NCBI GenBank assembly: GCA_034769895.1
Contig: JAWRYS010001501.1
Coordinates: 62,001-126,000 of the forward strand
Direction: 5' to 3'
DNA: 64,000 nt
DNA from: Magicicada septendecula
Taxonomy: Eukaryota; Arthropoda; Insecta; Hemiptera; Cicadidae
A program made the translations under genes and the position numbers. Below, piece after piece: positions 23,901-34,987 of the stretch. The notes below the pieces were generated by a model. That model did no database searches. It was not told the origin of the DNA and saw only the letters and a program-made list of their open reading frames with translations. How positions within the stretch are numbered: position 1 is the first letter of the stretch; the number at the start of each line of letters is the position of its first letter.

Positions 23901-24070
23901 ATTACGGTGAACATGTGTAATTAAATCATCCATCGTTAGAGCACCCTGTAGTTCACACTAGACTTTGCCATTGTCAGAAATGTGCGAAAATATGAAATTG
24001 GACGATAGTGGGGGAACTGACGCCACCAAGCAATTTCAAACAGGCAGAATTCTGTTCTCACAGGTGCGGT
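20926..24070 (+). repeat. Long AT-rich dispersed repeat, copy A
   Basis: Several kilobases without a convincing gene that resemble 47.7-50.35 kb on the same strand. The clearest stretch is 21220-21420 against 48275-48480, sharing gtagcaagtgga / gtagtaggtgga, ataccaatta.at.atatta, a poly-T with tgtgtag, and the following attaatttaat. Weaker blocks follow in the same order. The region starts at an inverted pair, tgtaacgta and tacgttaca (20926-20960), and its right part holds the PBS-like motifs. A plausible reading is the LTR and leader of a large, decayed LTR retrotransposon, but no pol domain is present, so the class is uncertain. Boundaries are approximate. Confidence 0.5.
23215..23417 (+). 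repeat. Cluster of three primer-binding-site-like motifs (copy A)
   Basis: Motifs at about 23215 (ataaatttgcactcacaatc then gtgggac), 23323 (attataaattggtgtttcca then acgtggaac) and 23389 (ctataaattgacgcatccat then cgtgggac). The shared core is AAATTG.CG..TCCAACGTGGGA. This resembles the region just after the 5' LTR of many insect LTR retrotransposons, where a tRNA primer anneals. Having three spaced copies is unusual, and a similar set lies at 50141-50318. Confidence 0.55.
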
Positions 24071-24082
24071 AGGATGATCGAA

Positions 24083-24126
24083 TATAAATAAGGACACGAA
24101 AAAAGCAGTTTTCTTCTCAATCAGTC
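24083..24126 (+). promoter_or_regulatory. TATA box and arthropod-type initiator
   Basis: TATAAATA at 24083-24090 is followed by TCAGTC at 24121-24126, which fits the arthropod initiator TCAGT/TCAKTY. The spacing of about 36-40 bases is slightly longer than the usual ~30. A GC-richer leader and an ATG at 24278 follow. Strong TATA-Inr pairs are common in LTR promoters of insect retroelements, so this may be one. It could also drive a small host or element gene. Confidence 0.45.
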
Positions 24127-24277
24127 GTCAGTAGTGGCGGGACGCTATGTCCAGTACCGACGCGAGTTTTAAATTTTGTTAACTGAACAGTAAAGACGGA
24201 TGGACGCTATCTTCAACTAAGTATCAAACAGTAACTCTTAGTCTGGTTACGAATACGATTATAGAACATACTCTACG

Positions 24278-24577
24278 ATGTCTACACACACAAACGTCCG
24301 TCACTCAAGACAAGCTACGAGGTTACATCATGCAAAGGAACACTCTGCTGAACAATAGAGGCGTCTGCGTGAACAACAGCAGCTGGTGCAGAGCAACATA
24401 TCACTATACACTACAGCAACCAGATGGGACCATGAGGGACGAGTAACTGAAGGACGACAAGTGGAACCGGGGAACGTGCAGGGAACTCCACCAGAAGAGG
24501 ACCTACAATCAACGGAGGACATGGGTATGAGCTACAGAATCGAGGTGACAAATAATCAATTTATAAATTTTAAATGA
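24278..24577 (+). pseudogene. Unrecognised 99-codon ORF with one in-frame stop
   Basis: From the ATG at 24278 the frame runs to the TGA at 24575 with a single TAG at 24356-24358 after codon 26. The product is hydrophilic and rich in Gln, Glu, Arg and Thr: it starts MSTHTNVRHSRQATRLHHAK, continues with RRLREQQQLVQSN after the stop, and has PPEEDLQ near its end. It lies about 155 bases after the putative initiator. Composition is less AT-rich than its flanks, which supports past coding. No family is recognised; it could be the start of a retroelement gag or the first exon of a spliced transcript. The TAG makes it a probable pseudogene. Confidence 0.35.
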
Positions 24578-26600
24578 AAGACTAAAGACATTTAAAAGAC
24601 ACTTTGAAATTTAAAAATAAATAAGAGTTATGTAAAATGTAGATATAGAGGTTCAGAGAAACTAACTTAAATTTAATAAATATTGTCTTTGATGATTAGC
24701 AATCAATTTAGTCACTTTAAATTTTATTGAAAGTTTGTAAAGTACAGTAGTCAATGAGTAATATGAATGCAATGCATAAAGTAACGTAGTTGAAAGTTAT
24801 ATAAAGAAAATTAAACAAAACTGCAGTAAAGCACACAATCAGGCTGAGCAGTCGAAATTTTAAGATTAACAAATAAATACATAGAATATAATTTTGTTAC
24901 TGTAGAATATAAGATTTATTTTATGATAAATGTACTGCAACAATTGAACGTTTAAGTAAACAATAATGAATATTTATGGCGAAGTAAATGAGATTTTAAT
25001 ACACCCTTGTGGTTTTTGAATAAATTGATAAAAACGTTATACATTATCTCAACAAATAACATATCATGCATAAATGGCCAAAAATATCGTACTTCGTCCT
25101 ATATCTTTATAGATTAAACAAACCCGTTGTAATAAATAATTTCGTAAACTGCCTATATTTGCGGAGATCAAACAACTAACAGCAAATTGTTTTGCAAGCG
25201 ACTATAGTGTACGAGGTAATTAGTGCACAGTGTTAATAATTCTTTGTTTTTTATAATTACTGTTTAGAAAATGTGTAGCAATCATTGTCGCTCCTTAGAG
25301 CAAAGCATGATTTTTGTATTTGCAATAGAGGATCTTGAATGCATTAAAGTTTAAACTATGCTCCGATTTGGCGTTAATTATTCCTCCATGCTAAACGTCC
25401 ATAGTCTTTAATTCTTAAGTTTTAAGGTTTTTTATTTTTCATTTTTTTCTGGTTTCCTTATTATAATTTTTTATAGTTATCATCCCTACTAAATATCAAT
25501 AATTGTAAATCTTGCTTCTCTCTTTCTTGTATCGGTTTTTTGAAGTCTTTATCAAGCCACTCTTTGCTTAGTTATGTTTTGATCCTAAACTTATTATTTT
25601 ATCGGTGTTCCTGATTAACTAAATTTGAATGTTGTTAATATTACTCCATTCCAGTGTCTCCCTTTTCCTTCTGTGTTTTTCAACCCATTTTCCTAATGCC
25701 TTTCCGTCCTTAATTCCCTACGTTCCACTTTTTATTATCGCCTTCTTCACCTGTTGTTTTTGACCATTCTTAATTTTTCTTTTCTAATGGTGAGTAGTAC
25801 CCACACTTTTTTTTTAAACTGCATTCTAGTTTAAATATTTTTACCATTTACTTTCTCATTAATTTGTGATCAAATTAATTTCTTGTTCTTCTGACAACTG
25901 TTTTAGCTGCACTTTTGTCAGCCACCTCGTATAATTAATTTGTCGTCTCCCAATTATGTTCCTAAATTATACTTCTTTCAATATTTTATTAATTGAATCA
26001 TTGTTATTTCCATACAATCTATTGTCAACTCATCACACACCTTTGACATTATACCTACTAAAAAGAAGCTCGAATTATACATGGTTAGACTTATAGCTAA
26101 ATAATATAACAAAACACTAATCTGAATAATTCAAAAATATTGTTTAAGTTTTACAAACTATTTAAATAAAACTTTATACATATAAAATGCAATGTAGACT
26201 TGTTCTATAAAGTGGTTTTCTTACTAACAACACAACGTGACAACACAACAAACAACAAGCCTATAATACCATCAAGCGTTTCTACAACTTTTTTTGTAAT
26301 TCTGTTTAATTGTTTAGTTCCGTTTGTATTTTAATTAGGGAAAAAAGAGTACTCTGCATAAAATAAAATCTGCAAACATATTACATCAGGCGCTAATTAT
26401 GTTACTCGCGGCGGCTGTTTAAAGTACACACGTGTTTCATGTTCCGCTGTTAGTGAAATATCTAATCTCTCGGTCGTGTTTGTGTTATACGTTGACTACT
26501 CTTTGGGCATTTTGTATGTAATTAGCTACTGCCTGTAGTCTCATCAGATTTACTAAACATCAATCATGTATACATAAAGCCGAGTATAGATTCAGCCAAT
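24578..26600. other. No gene; right half pyrimidine-rich on the plus strand
   Basis: The left part is AT-rich and featureless. From about 25380 to 25980 the plus strand is strikingly T- and C-rich (many ttc, ctt and tcc triplets) with few A/G runs. This strand asymmetry is also seen at 43360-45240. No protein signature is seen on either strand. Confidence 0.5.
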
Positions 26601-26613
26601 ATTAGACCACATA

Positions 26614-26615
<2 letters not shown>

Positions 26616-26655
<40 letters not shown>
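26616..26655. repeat. (GT)n microsatellite
   Basis: About twenty uninterrupted GT units. Confidence 0.97.
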
Positions 26656-26819
26656 GTTTCTATGATGTCTATAGAACGTAAAACGTTACGACCACTTGGA
26701 GTAAAATACGCTTGTACGACTAAGTCGGCAGTAGTTATGATGATTAGCCAGTAAACCTCATTCTCCTCTCTTGCAGATACGTGTGCATATAAATACAAAA
26801 CTCGAAAATTTATGTAGCG

Positions 26820-26820
<1 letters not shown>

Positions 26821-26853
<33 letters not shown>
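26821..26853. repeat. (CTA)n microsatellite
   Basis: Eleven ACT/CTA units, followed by a looser tract rich in acc/cac triplets up to about 26940. The poly-Leu and poly-Ser frames read across it are repeat artefacts. Confidence 0.95.
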
Positions 26854-27362
26854 GTCACGACCACCTTTCACTACTACCACTCTTAGTATTATAAAGATTA
26901 CGGTCTCTACAACCATTTCCACCACTACCAAAACTACGATTGTCAATGCTAATAATTTTATCATAAATACCTCCAAGTACTTAAATTATGTACATTTCCT
27001 TGTCTCTAATACAAGTCCTCGATAAACAACAGTACTGCATTAGTCATTGTTGGGTATATGTACGTACAGTTGAAACAGCATAAGGTTTACAGCACGATGG
27101 TCACCGTTCACAAGAAGGAGCTCCTTTGAGGATTCTTCCACCTGAACCATATTATAGCATAATAGAATTAAACCTGAATGCAGAGAATCGAAAATTATGA
27201 GTTATTATTATACATACTGTTAAAAGTGCTTCGGCAACTGGTAGTTCAAGAAGATGATAAAACTTACTGGACGTAGGAGAGCACCGGATTGTGACGAGTG
27301 TAATCACAATGAAGTGTTATGAGTAAACATGGTGCTAGCGAGTCGGTAGAAGTTAAGTAAAA

Positions 27363-27476
27363 AATAAATAATTACTTACCGAATCCGTCGAGTGACTTAC
27401 TTGTAATTTCCCTTAACTTGACGCGTTTCGAGGCATATGCCCCATCTTAAGAAGTAATTAAGTAATTATTTATTTA
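27363..27476. repeat. Inverted repeat around a palindromic core
   Basis: aaataaataattactta near 27366 is the reverse complement of taagtaattatttattt near 27459, giving a 17-bp stem with a loop of under 80 bases. Inside the loop is gacgcgtttcgaggcatatg, where ggcatatgcc is a perfect 10-bp palindrome. This could be a small foldback element. Confidence 0.6.
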
Positions 27477-28600
27477 ATACAAGTGACTTGGATACTTTAA
27501 AAATGAATATTAAGTAAAAAAGTGAGATGCCGCTTAATCAGATAAAGTTTCGATAATCAATAACACAAAAAGCGTGTTCATGAAATAAGGACATGCTGTA
27601 AGTACACTGTACTACCTCACCTTGCTACTGTTTGTGCAACTTGCTTTTTGTGAATATTATGTGCAGTACATGAGAGATTTCAGCAACATATGTATTCAAG
27701 AATGAAACCGTTCTCAATGTTTTTTCTATATAAATTAATTCCTTATAAAAGTACGCCTATTTGAGTGTACAGTGAGTTTAAAATTTGTCGCACAGAAAAG
27801 AAACCGACGGGAAATATTTACATAATTCTCTGGTATTTACCTAAATCTTTCAGTTTTTACAAGGTTTCTCACAGGTATATGAAATCCCAATTTAAAAATC
27901 GATATCAATCTCTTATATGTTACTAGATTCCATTTCAGCATGACTGGCGTATATTCTGACAGAGTGCTCTTTATTTTGAGCAGGGTTAATTAATTTTTCA
28001 CAATGTATGTTGATCTATTTCTTGCCGTTCCGCTTCACGATTTTGTCTCCGTACTTTGTTAACGGAAAACGCGCAAGTAACAGGTTAGCTTAATGAAAGA
28101 CAACGGGTCACTAGTGTAATATATTTTAGATAAATTAATCGCTTTTTAGAATATTTAAAAAATGTATGACTGAATGAAACTATTTGTAATTCACTGTAAA
28201 AACTGAAAATATTTAGTAATTGAATTAAATGTCTTTTATAAAATTAAAACAATTTTAAGGTGCTTCCTGCCTGTCTTAAGCATCCCCACAGAAATATTTA
28301 GAGTTTCTTTAATTCTAGATGGAAAATCTATTTTTGTGTTCAGTTTATTCTGTATTAAAATTTCGGTGACTTCTACTGGTAAAAATATGTAAATTTTATA
28401 ACATTTTAAATTTTATTCACAATTTAGACTACTACAAATTAACCTGATGCCAAAGAAAATGGAGTTTGTTTATTTTTAAAAATTAGTATTCCATACTTAT
28501 GTCATATATTAGTGTCATGCTTATCAATGGAGAAACATGTTCTTCGCCTTCATCTCAAAGTTATGTAGAAAAGACTATTCTGTTCACAACTTAACTGTTA
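27477..28600. other. AT-rich stretch, no gene seen
   Basis: No frame, repeat or hairpin of note between the foldback at 27.4 kb and the MITE at 28.6 kb. Confidence 0.5.
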
Positions 28601-28903
28601 TGTTATGAGAACTTCGGCTTGCCGGCCGTGGTGGTTCAAGGTTGTTTGGTGCAAACGTTTCGTACGTGACGGCCGTCTTCAGTGCAAAAGCCTGCAAAAC
28701 ACTGACAAAGGTTTTGTAGTCAGTGACCACTGATCTGTGGTTAAGACTACTGGCTGTGAGTAGGAGACCCATATTCATAAACTTTTGGAATCCGCACGAA
28801 GTTGTTGTCTGACACCACAAACGAAAAGGCACGGCCGAAAGGTTTGCACCAAAGAACCTTGGACCACGGCCTTACACCCCGACATGCCGAAGGGCTCATA
28901 ACA
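28601..28903. mobile_element. MITE with ~65-bp terminal inverted repeats (family 1, copy 1)
   Basis: The left arm (28601-28665) and the reverse complement of the right arm (28838-28903) share tgttatgag, cttcggc, ccgtggt, ttcaaggtt / ccaaggtt, tttggtgcaaac and tttcg, with scattered mismatches and one small indel. The 303-bp body is GC-richer than its flanks and has no gene. The 82-codon minus-strand frame inside it is incidental. The target duplication is unclear. Internal motifs (ccgtggt...aagg, tcttcagtgcaaa) match the MITE at 34988-35243, so both probably belong to one family. Confidence 0.85.
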
Positions 28904-29837
28904 ATGAAGCCGGCAGTGAAAGCCTAAGTCAGAATTTAAAACTGTTATTTCTTTAATTTCAATTATAATTTAATTGTAAATTCTATGGTGTGTTTGTTTG
29001 TATGATTATTCTTGTTTTAATTAAAAGTTTGTGTGTGTACGTACACATTTAGAGCATGACATATAAAGAAATTTTTTTGCTATAAGAAATTTTGTATACA
29101 ATCTGTCATATTATATATAACTCGTTGTAGATAGTTTTGAAAATTTTGCAAATATATTATATTTTGCACTGCCAACGGACAAGTATACATTTAAAAAAAA
29201 AATTTTAATTGTGAATAAATCTATTCGATCATAATTGCATTTGGAGCAAAAATAAAAATGTAAGCAAGGAACATTTCATGAATGAAAACGTTTTGGTCAT
29301 ATAAGCCTCAAGCGTATTGTGTATTAACACAGTATGCTGAACATAATCGTATCTCAGATTGGTGTAACATAGGTGTGTTTAATAGTGCGCGTAAGATGGT
29401 TGTTCGAGTTACAACTAACAAGTCAAACGTGCTATATTTTTGAGTAATCGCAGTGTTAGATCTTCAGTTATTTCTGTAGGTCGCTGTGTAGGAAAGGAAA
29501 CGTTTTACAACTGTACGTTAAGCGACCACTAAAAACGACACTTAGCGGTTACTTGTACAATATTCTACAGAATTCTATATTACTGTATCATAGTGATAAC
29601 TGGCAGAAATTCAAAAAAAAAGTTCTAAGATTTATAAACTCGGTATTCTTTTTAAATAAGCAAACAATTCTAATCTACTGATATTTTAGGAACAGTAAAT
29701 TTTAATTCTTTTAAACTGGATTTTCTCTTGTGATTGTATACTTGGTACTATCAACTAAGTAATACGGTGACAAATCATTTGTCTTTGGAAATATTAATAA
29801 TGCATTACATGTCTTTATGACAAACACTAGCTACCTT

Positions 29838-29990
29838 GTGCTACAACAGAATTCTGTAATATATTACAGTGGGCAATAAATTTTCTACCAGCGCACACTT
29901 GTGGCATCCGCAGAACTTGTTTATTAACATACAATAATATAGTATCCGGCGATAAATTTTGCTTCCAATAATAACAACCGTACTTTATCA
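29838..29990 (+). repeat. Short dispersed repeat, family 2, copy at 29.9 kb
   Basis: Shares with 46485-46630, on the same strand, caattctgtaat / gaattctgtaat, gggcaataaat, gcgca.ac.ttgtggcat, cagaact.gtttatt, gcgataaattttgct and aataataacaa. The right half (from cttgtttatta on) is also recognisable at 60839-60905 and 45895-45955. No coding content is visible. The ends are ill-defined and no terminal repeats were found, so the class is unknown. Confidence 0.8.
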
Positions 29991-32268
29991 GACTTCCCTT
30001 AATCATAATTAGCACCATGTTTCCCTTCCAACAGTTACACTTTCCAACCCAAACTATGTTCGTAACAAAACATATCATGTCTTAAAGTGCACAGGAGGTT
30101 AGGTATGAGTTCTGTTCTATACTTACAAGATATAACATGTTTAAAATCATAAATTTTTGTATAACAAATTTCAGAAGGTAAAGAAATACACTATGTTTTC
30201 TTATAAAGTAGTCTAGAAAGTAACGTACAGGCTGCAACTAATGTGTTAAAAAGAGAGAATATTTCTAATTAAAATCTACTTGAAAGGTTTCAAAATCTGG
30301 ATGCATTGTATGTCTTTTTCTACTTCTTCATCGTTATTAGTCACCAGCATAAAGTAACATAAAGTATTTAAAACACAATGTGTTTTAAACGTTTTAACAA
30401 TGTACTGTACACCAGAAATTTGTCCTCTTCAATTCCCCCACGGAATGACAAGTAATGATCGTTAGTAACAAACGAATATCCTTAAATGTGCCTCCACAAT
30501 AGGTTCGTATTCTCCTAAATCTTTTTTATTTCAAATACCCAAACTTTTAAGAAAGACATTTCTATATATATAATTAATGTAGCCTATTTAAACTATGATG
30601 AACTCAACTCCATAAGAAAATACGCGTAACAATATTATGGATGATGAAATCCTGTCATAATACAAATGCAGCTTATTGATGCATATTTTGATAACCTGTA
30701 TATCATATTTAGGAAATAGAAAAATTACTTTATGTATCAGAGACATTCTAAGAACTTGTTGTTGATTATTACAAACGAAACTGCTTTTCTATATTGTCGA
30801 CATAAACATTTTACCACATACACTAACTTATTCAGCATTAATACGCAATTCTATAAATCTGATTTTTGAATGCTATAATCACAACATTATTATATAACTC
30901 ATTTCAATATATACGTAACGAATAATAAAATATAATTTAATACTTATTTTGAAAACTACATTTTGAATAGTAGCGAATCCTTAATATAAGCCGGTAAAAG
31001 TAACACAGTGAAACTCGTAAGAATATGTGAAATTCTGTGACTGCGTGCGCCAGAAGTTTTAAGCTCATACGCGTTGGTTTGTTATAATTAAACAAACGAA
31101 GATCTTAATTTTTATAAAGGTGGAAGTCATTTCAGATTTCAGTTTTTCATTTTAATATTAGAACACTGTCCGGAACTTTAATTTCGAAATAAACTGGAAG
31201 TGTTATCAGAACAATGAAATAGAAATTAATATGAAAATGGAGGCTAGGACATAGATAACAACAAATACTGATGAAAAACATTTAAAATGAAAGATCGTAA
31301 AGGCCAAATACTCTAAGTACAGACGTGAGAGTTCCAAATAAAAGGAAAAATGAATTCGTAAATAACCTTAAAAAATTTCTGGAATTAAGGCATGATCTTG
31401 AAACATTATTTGTCTTACACAATACACTATAACGTAACTCTGAAAACGCCTGTTGCTTCATTTTGTACAAATTAATACCACTGGATTTGTTATTTCGCTG
31501 TCTCCATGCCTCATGCTTTGCACTCTCTTCAGATATTGCTATCGGCAATATCGATTTTTGATATTTGTCTCTACAACTTCAGTATCGATAATGGTTATGA
31601 CGGAAAGACATAATCTATAATGTTGCGTTAAGATTCTTAAATAAAATTATCAGCAGGGGTGCTACACCCTGGTGGGGACACCGCTAGCTGAAGGAGACCT
31701 CGTCAACGTCTCTGTCCATTGCAGCATCTTCCAACTGTCGATTGCACCTCTCCTACATTTCTCTGCACACCATCCTGCCATCTCTGTTATAGTCAGTCTG
31801 TTGTCAATGAGGCTATCCTTGCAACACAACCAGATAACGTAAGCCGTCTTATCTTATACATCACTTTTCAGAACAAGCGCGAGTCTATTTCAGAAATACT
31901 TGGACACCAAATTCTCGTAGGCATATTTAGTTTACGCAATTGAACATAACGGAAATACAAAATTGTAAAGGTGCGAAAGAGTAGGTAATACCCAAGTTCA
32001 TTCTATTTTTCATCATGTCTCCTGTGGCTAAGTGCTGATTATGATTGTGCAATCCCGTGCAATCCTTTCTTCAGTTAGGTTTTCTTGTGTGTCAATTTCT
32101 TTATTCCCTTATTTGACCAACACATTAGAAAACTTAGCTAATATAAAAACAATCAAGCAGACTGGTAACAAGAACGTTTTTATATTTTGTATTGTGTTAT
32201 AAACATTGTCTGCTGTCCAAGGAAAATAAAGTTAATTGGATGCATTGGTGTTGTATTTGCTGGCATTG
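29991..32268. other. AT-rich region without a recognised gene
   Basis: A GC-richer patch at 31650-31830 begins cagcaggggtgctacaccct, reminiscent of hAT terminal repeats, but no partner end was found. A 74-codon plus-strand frame at 31719-31943 has no recognisable domain. Confidence 0.5.
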
Positions 32269-32303
32269 GATGTACACTGTATGTACTTGTTACAGTGTAC
32301 ATC
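32269..32303. repeat. Perfect 13-bp inverted repeat
   Basis: gatgtacactgta and tacagtgtacatc are exact reverse complements with a 9-base loop. The overlapping frames on both strands (32180-32416) show no domain. Confidence 0.85.
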
Positions 32304-32407
32304 ACAGGCATGATGGTGTCAACACAGACACACATCCTCTGCAGCAAACTATTCTTGATTATTTCGTTTACTAGTTTACCTAAGCAGTAAAACAGAATTA
32401 CCTTCAG

Positions 32408-32560
32408 GTGGACCATTTTCTTGAGATTGCTGATTGCGTTTTGCAGGCCAACGAGATACGACTACTCTGTCATAAAACTATTCCCTGTTGCATGGAACTC
32501 GCCGTAACCAGGTCACGGAACATTCACAGTTAAACGTAGTTAACTACTCAACATTTGTTG
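32408..32560 (+). repeat. Short dispersed repeat, family 3, copy at 32.4 kb
   Basis: Aligns on the same strand with 54150-54275: ccatttt/acttgag, ttg.tgattgc, then cataaaactattccct.ttg, a short variable stretch, and caggtcacgg.acatt. The copies are clearly related but diverged. No gene is contained. Confidence 0.8.
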
Positions 32561-33910
32561 GAACGTTATTGCAATCAATTCAATTTAAATTTAATGACGC
32601 TGTTCATCAGATAGAGTTGGCGACGAGGTAGTTCAATCATCGATAGAAATGTCGCACACTCACGTATTGTCCCTGACATGTATTTTATCTAAATCGTTTT
32701 CCACTAAAAACATAGACTGTCACGCAAACTGGAAAAAATAACACTAGAATTAAATGTGACTAATTCATTATAGAAACCGTTTTAAATGTGAACGAATAGT
32801 TCGTATATTTGATATCTGTTATCACAAATATTTATTTGCAAATTTGAATGTGGGTATTGTCAATATGATTTCTTCCGAAACAAGAACATTTTCTAATATA
32901 GCTGATGGAAGTATACTTTTCTTACATTTATTATCTTTACTATTCTAACCTGATATGAAAAACTTGTGTTACCTTATTTCATAACATTGTTAATATTAAA
33001 TTCATGTTTGCTCAAATATTCTTGAATGTATTTTTTATATTATTACTAATAATAAAGAAAACTTATTGTACAAGAATATATTTTGATAGTTTATACTATC
33101 AAAACAGTGTTATATTCAAAAAAATATATATTCTGTACAAAAAGTTGTATTCATTATTAATAAGTACAGCCGTAGTAAACATTATATTATTAAAACTAGC
33201 GCGCGTGCGTGCAGGTCTATCTATTTACGCTACAATATACTGTATTCATTTACTGGCTCCACTACTTGTCATCAGCACCATCTCCACATCACGCCATCGG
33301 CAAGGTGCTGCCTGTTCCACCTTGAAAGAGCCTCCATTCGTGGGTCTACCACACACCTGTGTCCTAACGGTTTATATTTCCAGAAAAGTACTTGTCATTA
33401 TCGTTAAATTATAACAACTATAATACAATTACTGGTTAACGTTACAACTAAATTACCATCAGTTTACAACGTTACACTAACGTTATTTTGATGAATTCCT
33501 TGTAATTTTATTAGGATTTTAGGTCATGCTTTATCAAATAAAATGTTGCAACAATGTTACAGAATTCGAAAGAACATAGGCCTAATAGAATGTAAGGAAT
33601 GAACATTTACTAGATACTACTTTTACTGGATAGTACAAAGGAGCGTGATGTTAATAAGTCAGAAGAATGCGATGATCACAAACAAAAAGCATGGTATCTA
33701 GTGACCAGTAACAGCACATTCCGAAACTTACTAGAGTCAACTTTGTGCTTAACAATTACATACTTTATAGAAACCAATGCAAGCGCTGGCAAATCTATTG
33801 CTTTTTATAAAGCACAAACAACACGGACACATCAGTAAATGAGAGAACGGACATGAAAGAAGAGAGTTTAGTCGAGATGAATAAGGATAAATGATTTGTT
33901 AATACGCTGA

Positions 33911-33940
33911 AACGCTATAGTAAAGTATTTCTATAGCGTT
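33911..33940. repeat. Perfect 10-bp hairpin next to a microsatellite
   Basis: aacgctatag and ctatagcgtt are exact reverse complements with a 10-base loop. The TAT-rich microsatellite starts immediately after. Confidence 0.8.
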
Positions 33941-34042
33941 ATAATATATTATATTATTATATATTATATTATTATATATTATTATATTATTATATTATTA
34001 TATTATTATATTATTATATTATTATATATTATATAATAATAT
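33941..34042. repeat. (TAT)n / (TATTA)n microsatellite
   Basis: An irregular run of TAT, TATTA and TATATTA units, bounded by a hairpin on the left and a LINE fragment on the right. Confidence 0.93.
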
Positions 34043-34353
34043 GCTGGCTGCTATCCGAGAAGAATTAAAGAATAAACAGAACAACATAGTCTTAAAGAAA
34101 ACGGAATGTTAACGTGTTGGTAAACGGCAGAATATGAGTATACTCGACAGGATTGCACAGTATCGGCTGAATTGGTGGGAACATCTTTGGTGAATGGATG
34201 ACTGCTGCATTCCCAAACAACTATGGAACTACAAGCCGAAGGCACGAGGAGGCGTGGCGTTTCCGAGAAAGCGCTGGAGTGACCAGATCTAGACTTTGCC
34301 TGTTTGAGACTGCAACAAACCATCCTTGGTTTAATCCTTGCAGATGATAATGA
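34043..34353 (+). pseudogene. LINE 3' end (second copy of the 12.2-kb family)
   Basis: The plus-strand translation contains IREELKN, then MSILDRIAQYRLNWWEHLW, then IPKQLWNYKPKAR and FPRKRWSDQI. These are the hallmark C-terminal residues of many animal LINE ORF2 proteins (W..HL.RM....PK..W.Y.PKGRR.RGRPRKRW). There are stops after EHLW and SDQI. The last 180 bases match 12204-12390 in inverse orientation, and the tail ends agatgataatga. It is 5'-truncated directly at the TAT-rich microsatellite. Confidence 0.87.
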
Positions 34354-34987
34354 ACGTGTCGGTATAAGAACAAAAACAGGTACAAGAACGTTTCGTTAAT
34401 GAAGATTCTGTTGTGTGACTGCAGTCAATACAGCTCAACAATGAAGCACTTAGCAACAACGTAATGTTGCGTTGGGATATATGTTTATTCATGTGCACTT
34501 CGATTCGTTTTACATAAAATTGTCTGGAGCGTGCAGTGAAATGTATAACTTCCTAAGTCTATAGAGCATACAATTTCATATTACAGTAGCGATCATCGTT
34601 TGAAGTAACCAGTAATTGAAGTTTCTTATTTGAGGATATTTGAGGATAAACAGGGAAACGCATCTCCTCAATGGAAGAAACAAATGAGGATGAGATTAAA
34701 ACAGATTCAGCATAAGCACAGATTCAGCACTGAATAAGCTAAACTTCTGCTGGACAAAGCTTGCTGTATTAGATAGTATTACCGTAAATACTTTCCGAAA
34801 CTTAAGTTATATACTCGGTAACATTGGCTGTCTGTGTGTTTATTGTATATTGATTTGCTTTGTAACGTATTTAACTGACAGTAATCACTGCCTTAGGTAA
34901 ACCATATTTTACATGTCTAAAAGTTGTCTCTGCTTTTATGTAATCGTAGAAGTCAAAGCTTCCTGCCCTCCTAATTGACTCCTAAAA
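34354..34987. other. AT-rich spacer, nothing recognised
   Basis: No frame or repeat of note is seen here. Confidence 0.5.

Noticed and set aside
26592-27025. Poly-Leu, poly-Ser and poly-Val frames
   Set aside because: These are artefacts of the GT and CTA microsatellites.
31650-31720. hAT-like terminal repeat cagcaggggtgctacaccct
   Set aside because: No matching inverted end, 8-bp target duplication or hAT transposase was found nearby.
33004-33414. 136-codon plus-strand ORF
   Set aside because: It begins as a Leu/Ile/Lys-rich AT artefact and changes character midway into a GC-richer patch near 33190-33360. That patch may be a transposon scrap but matches nothing I recognise.
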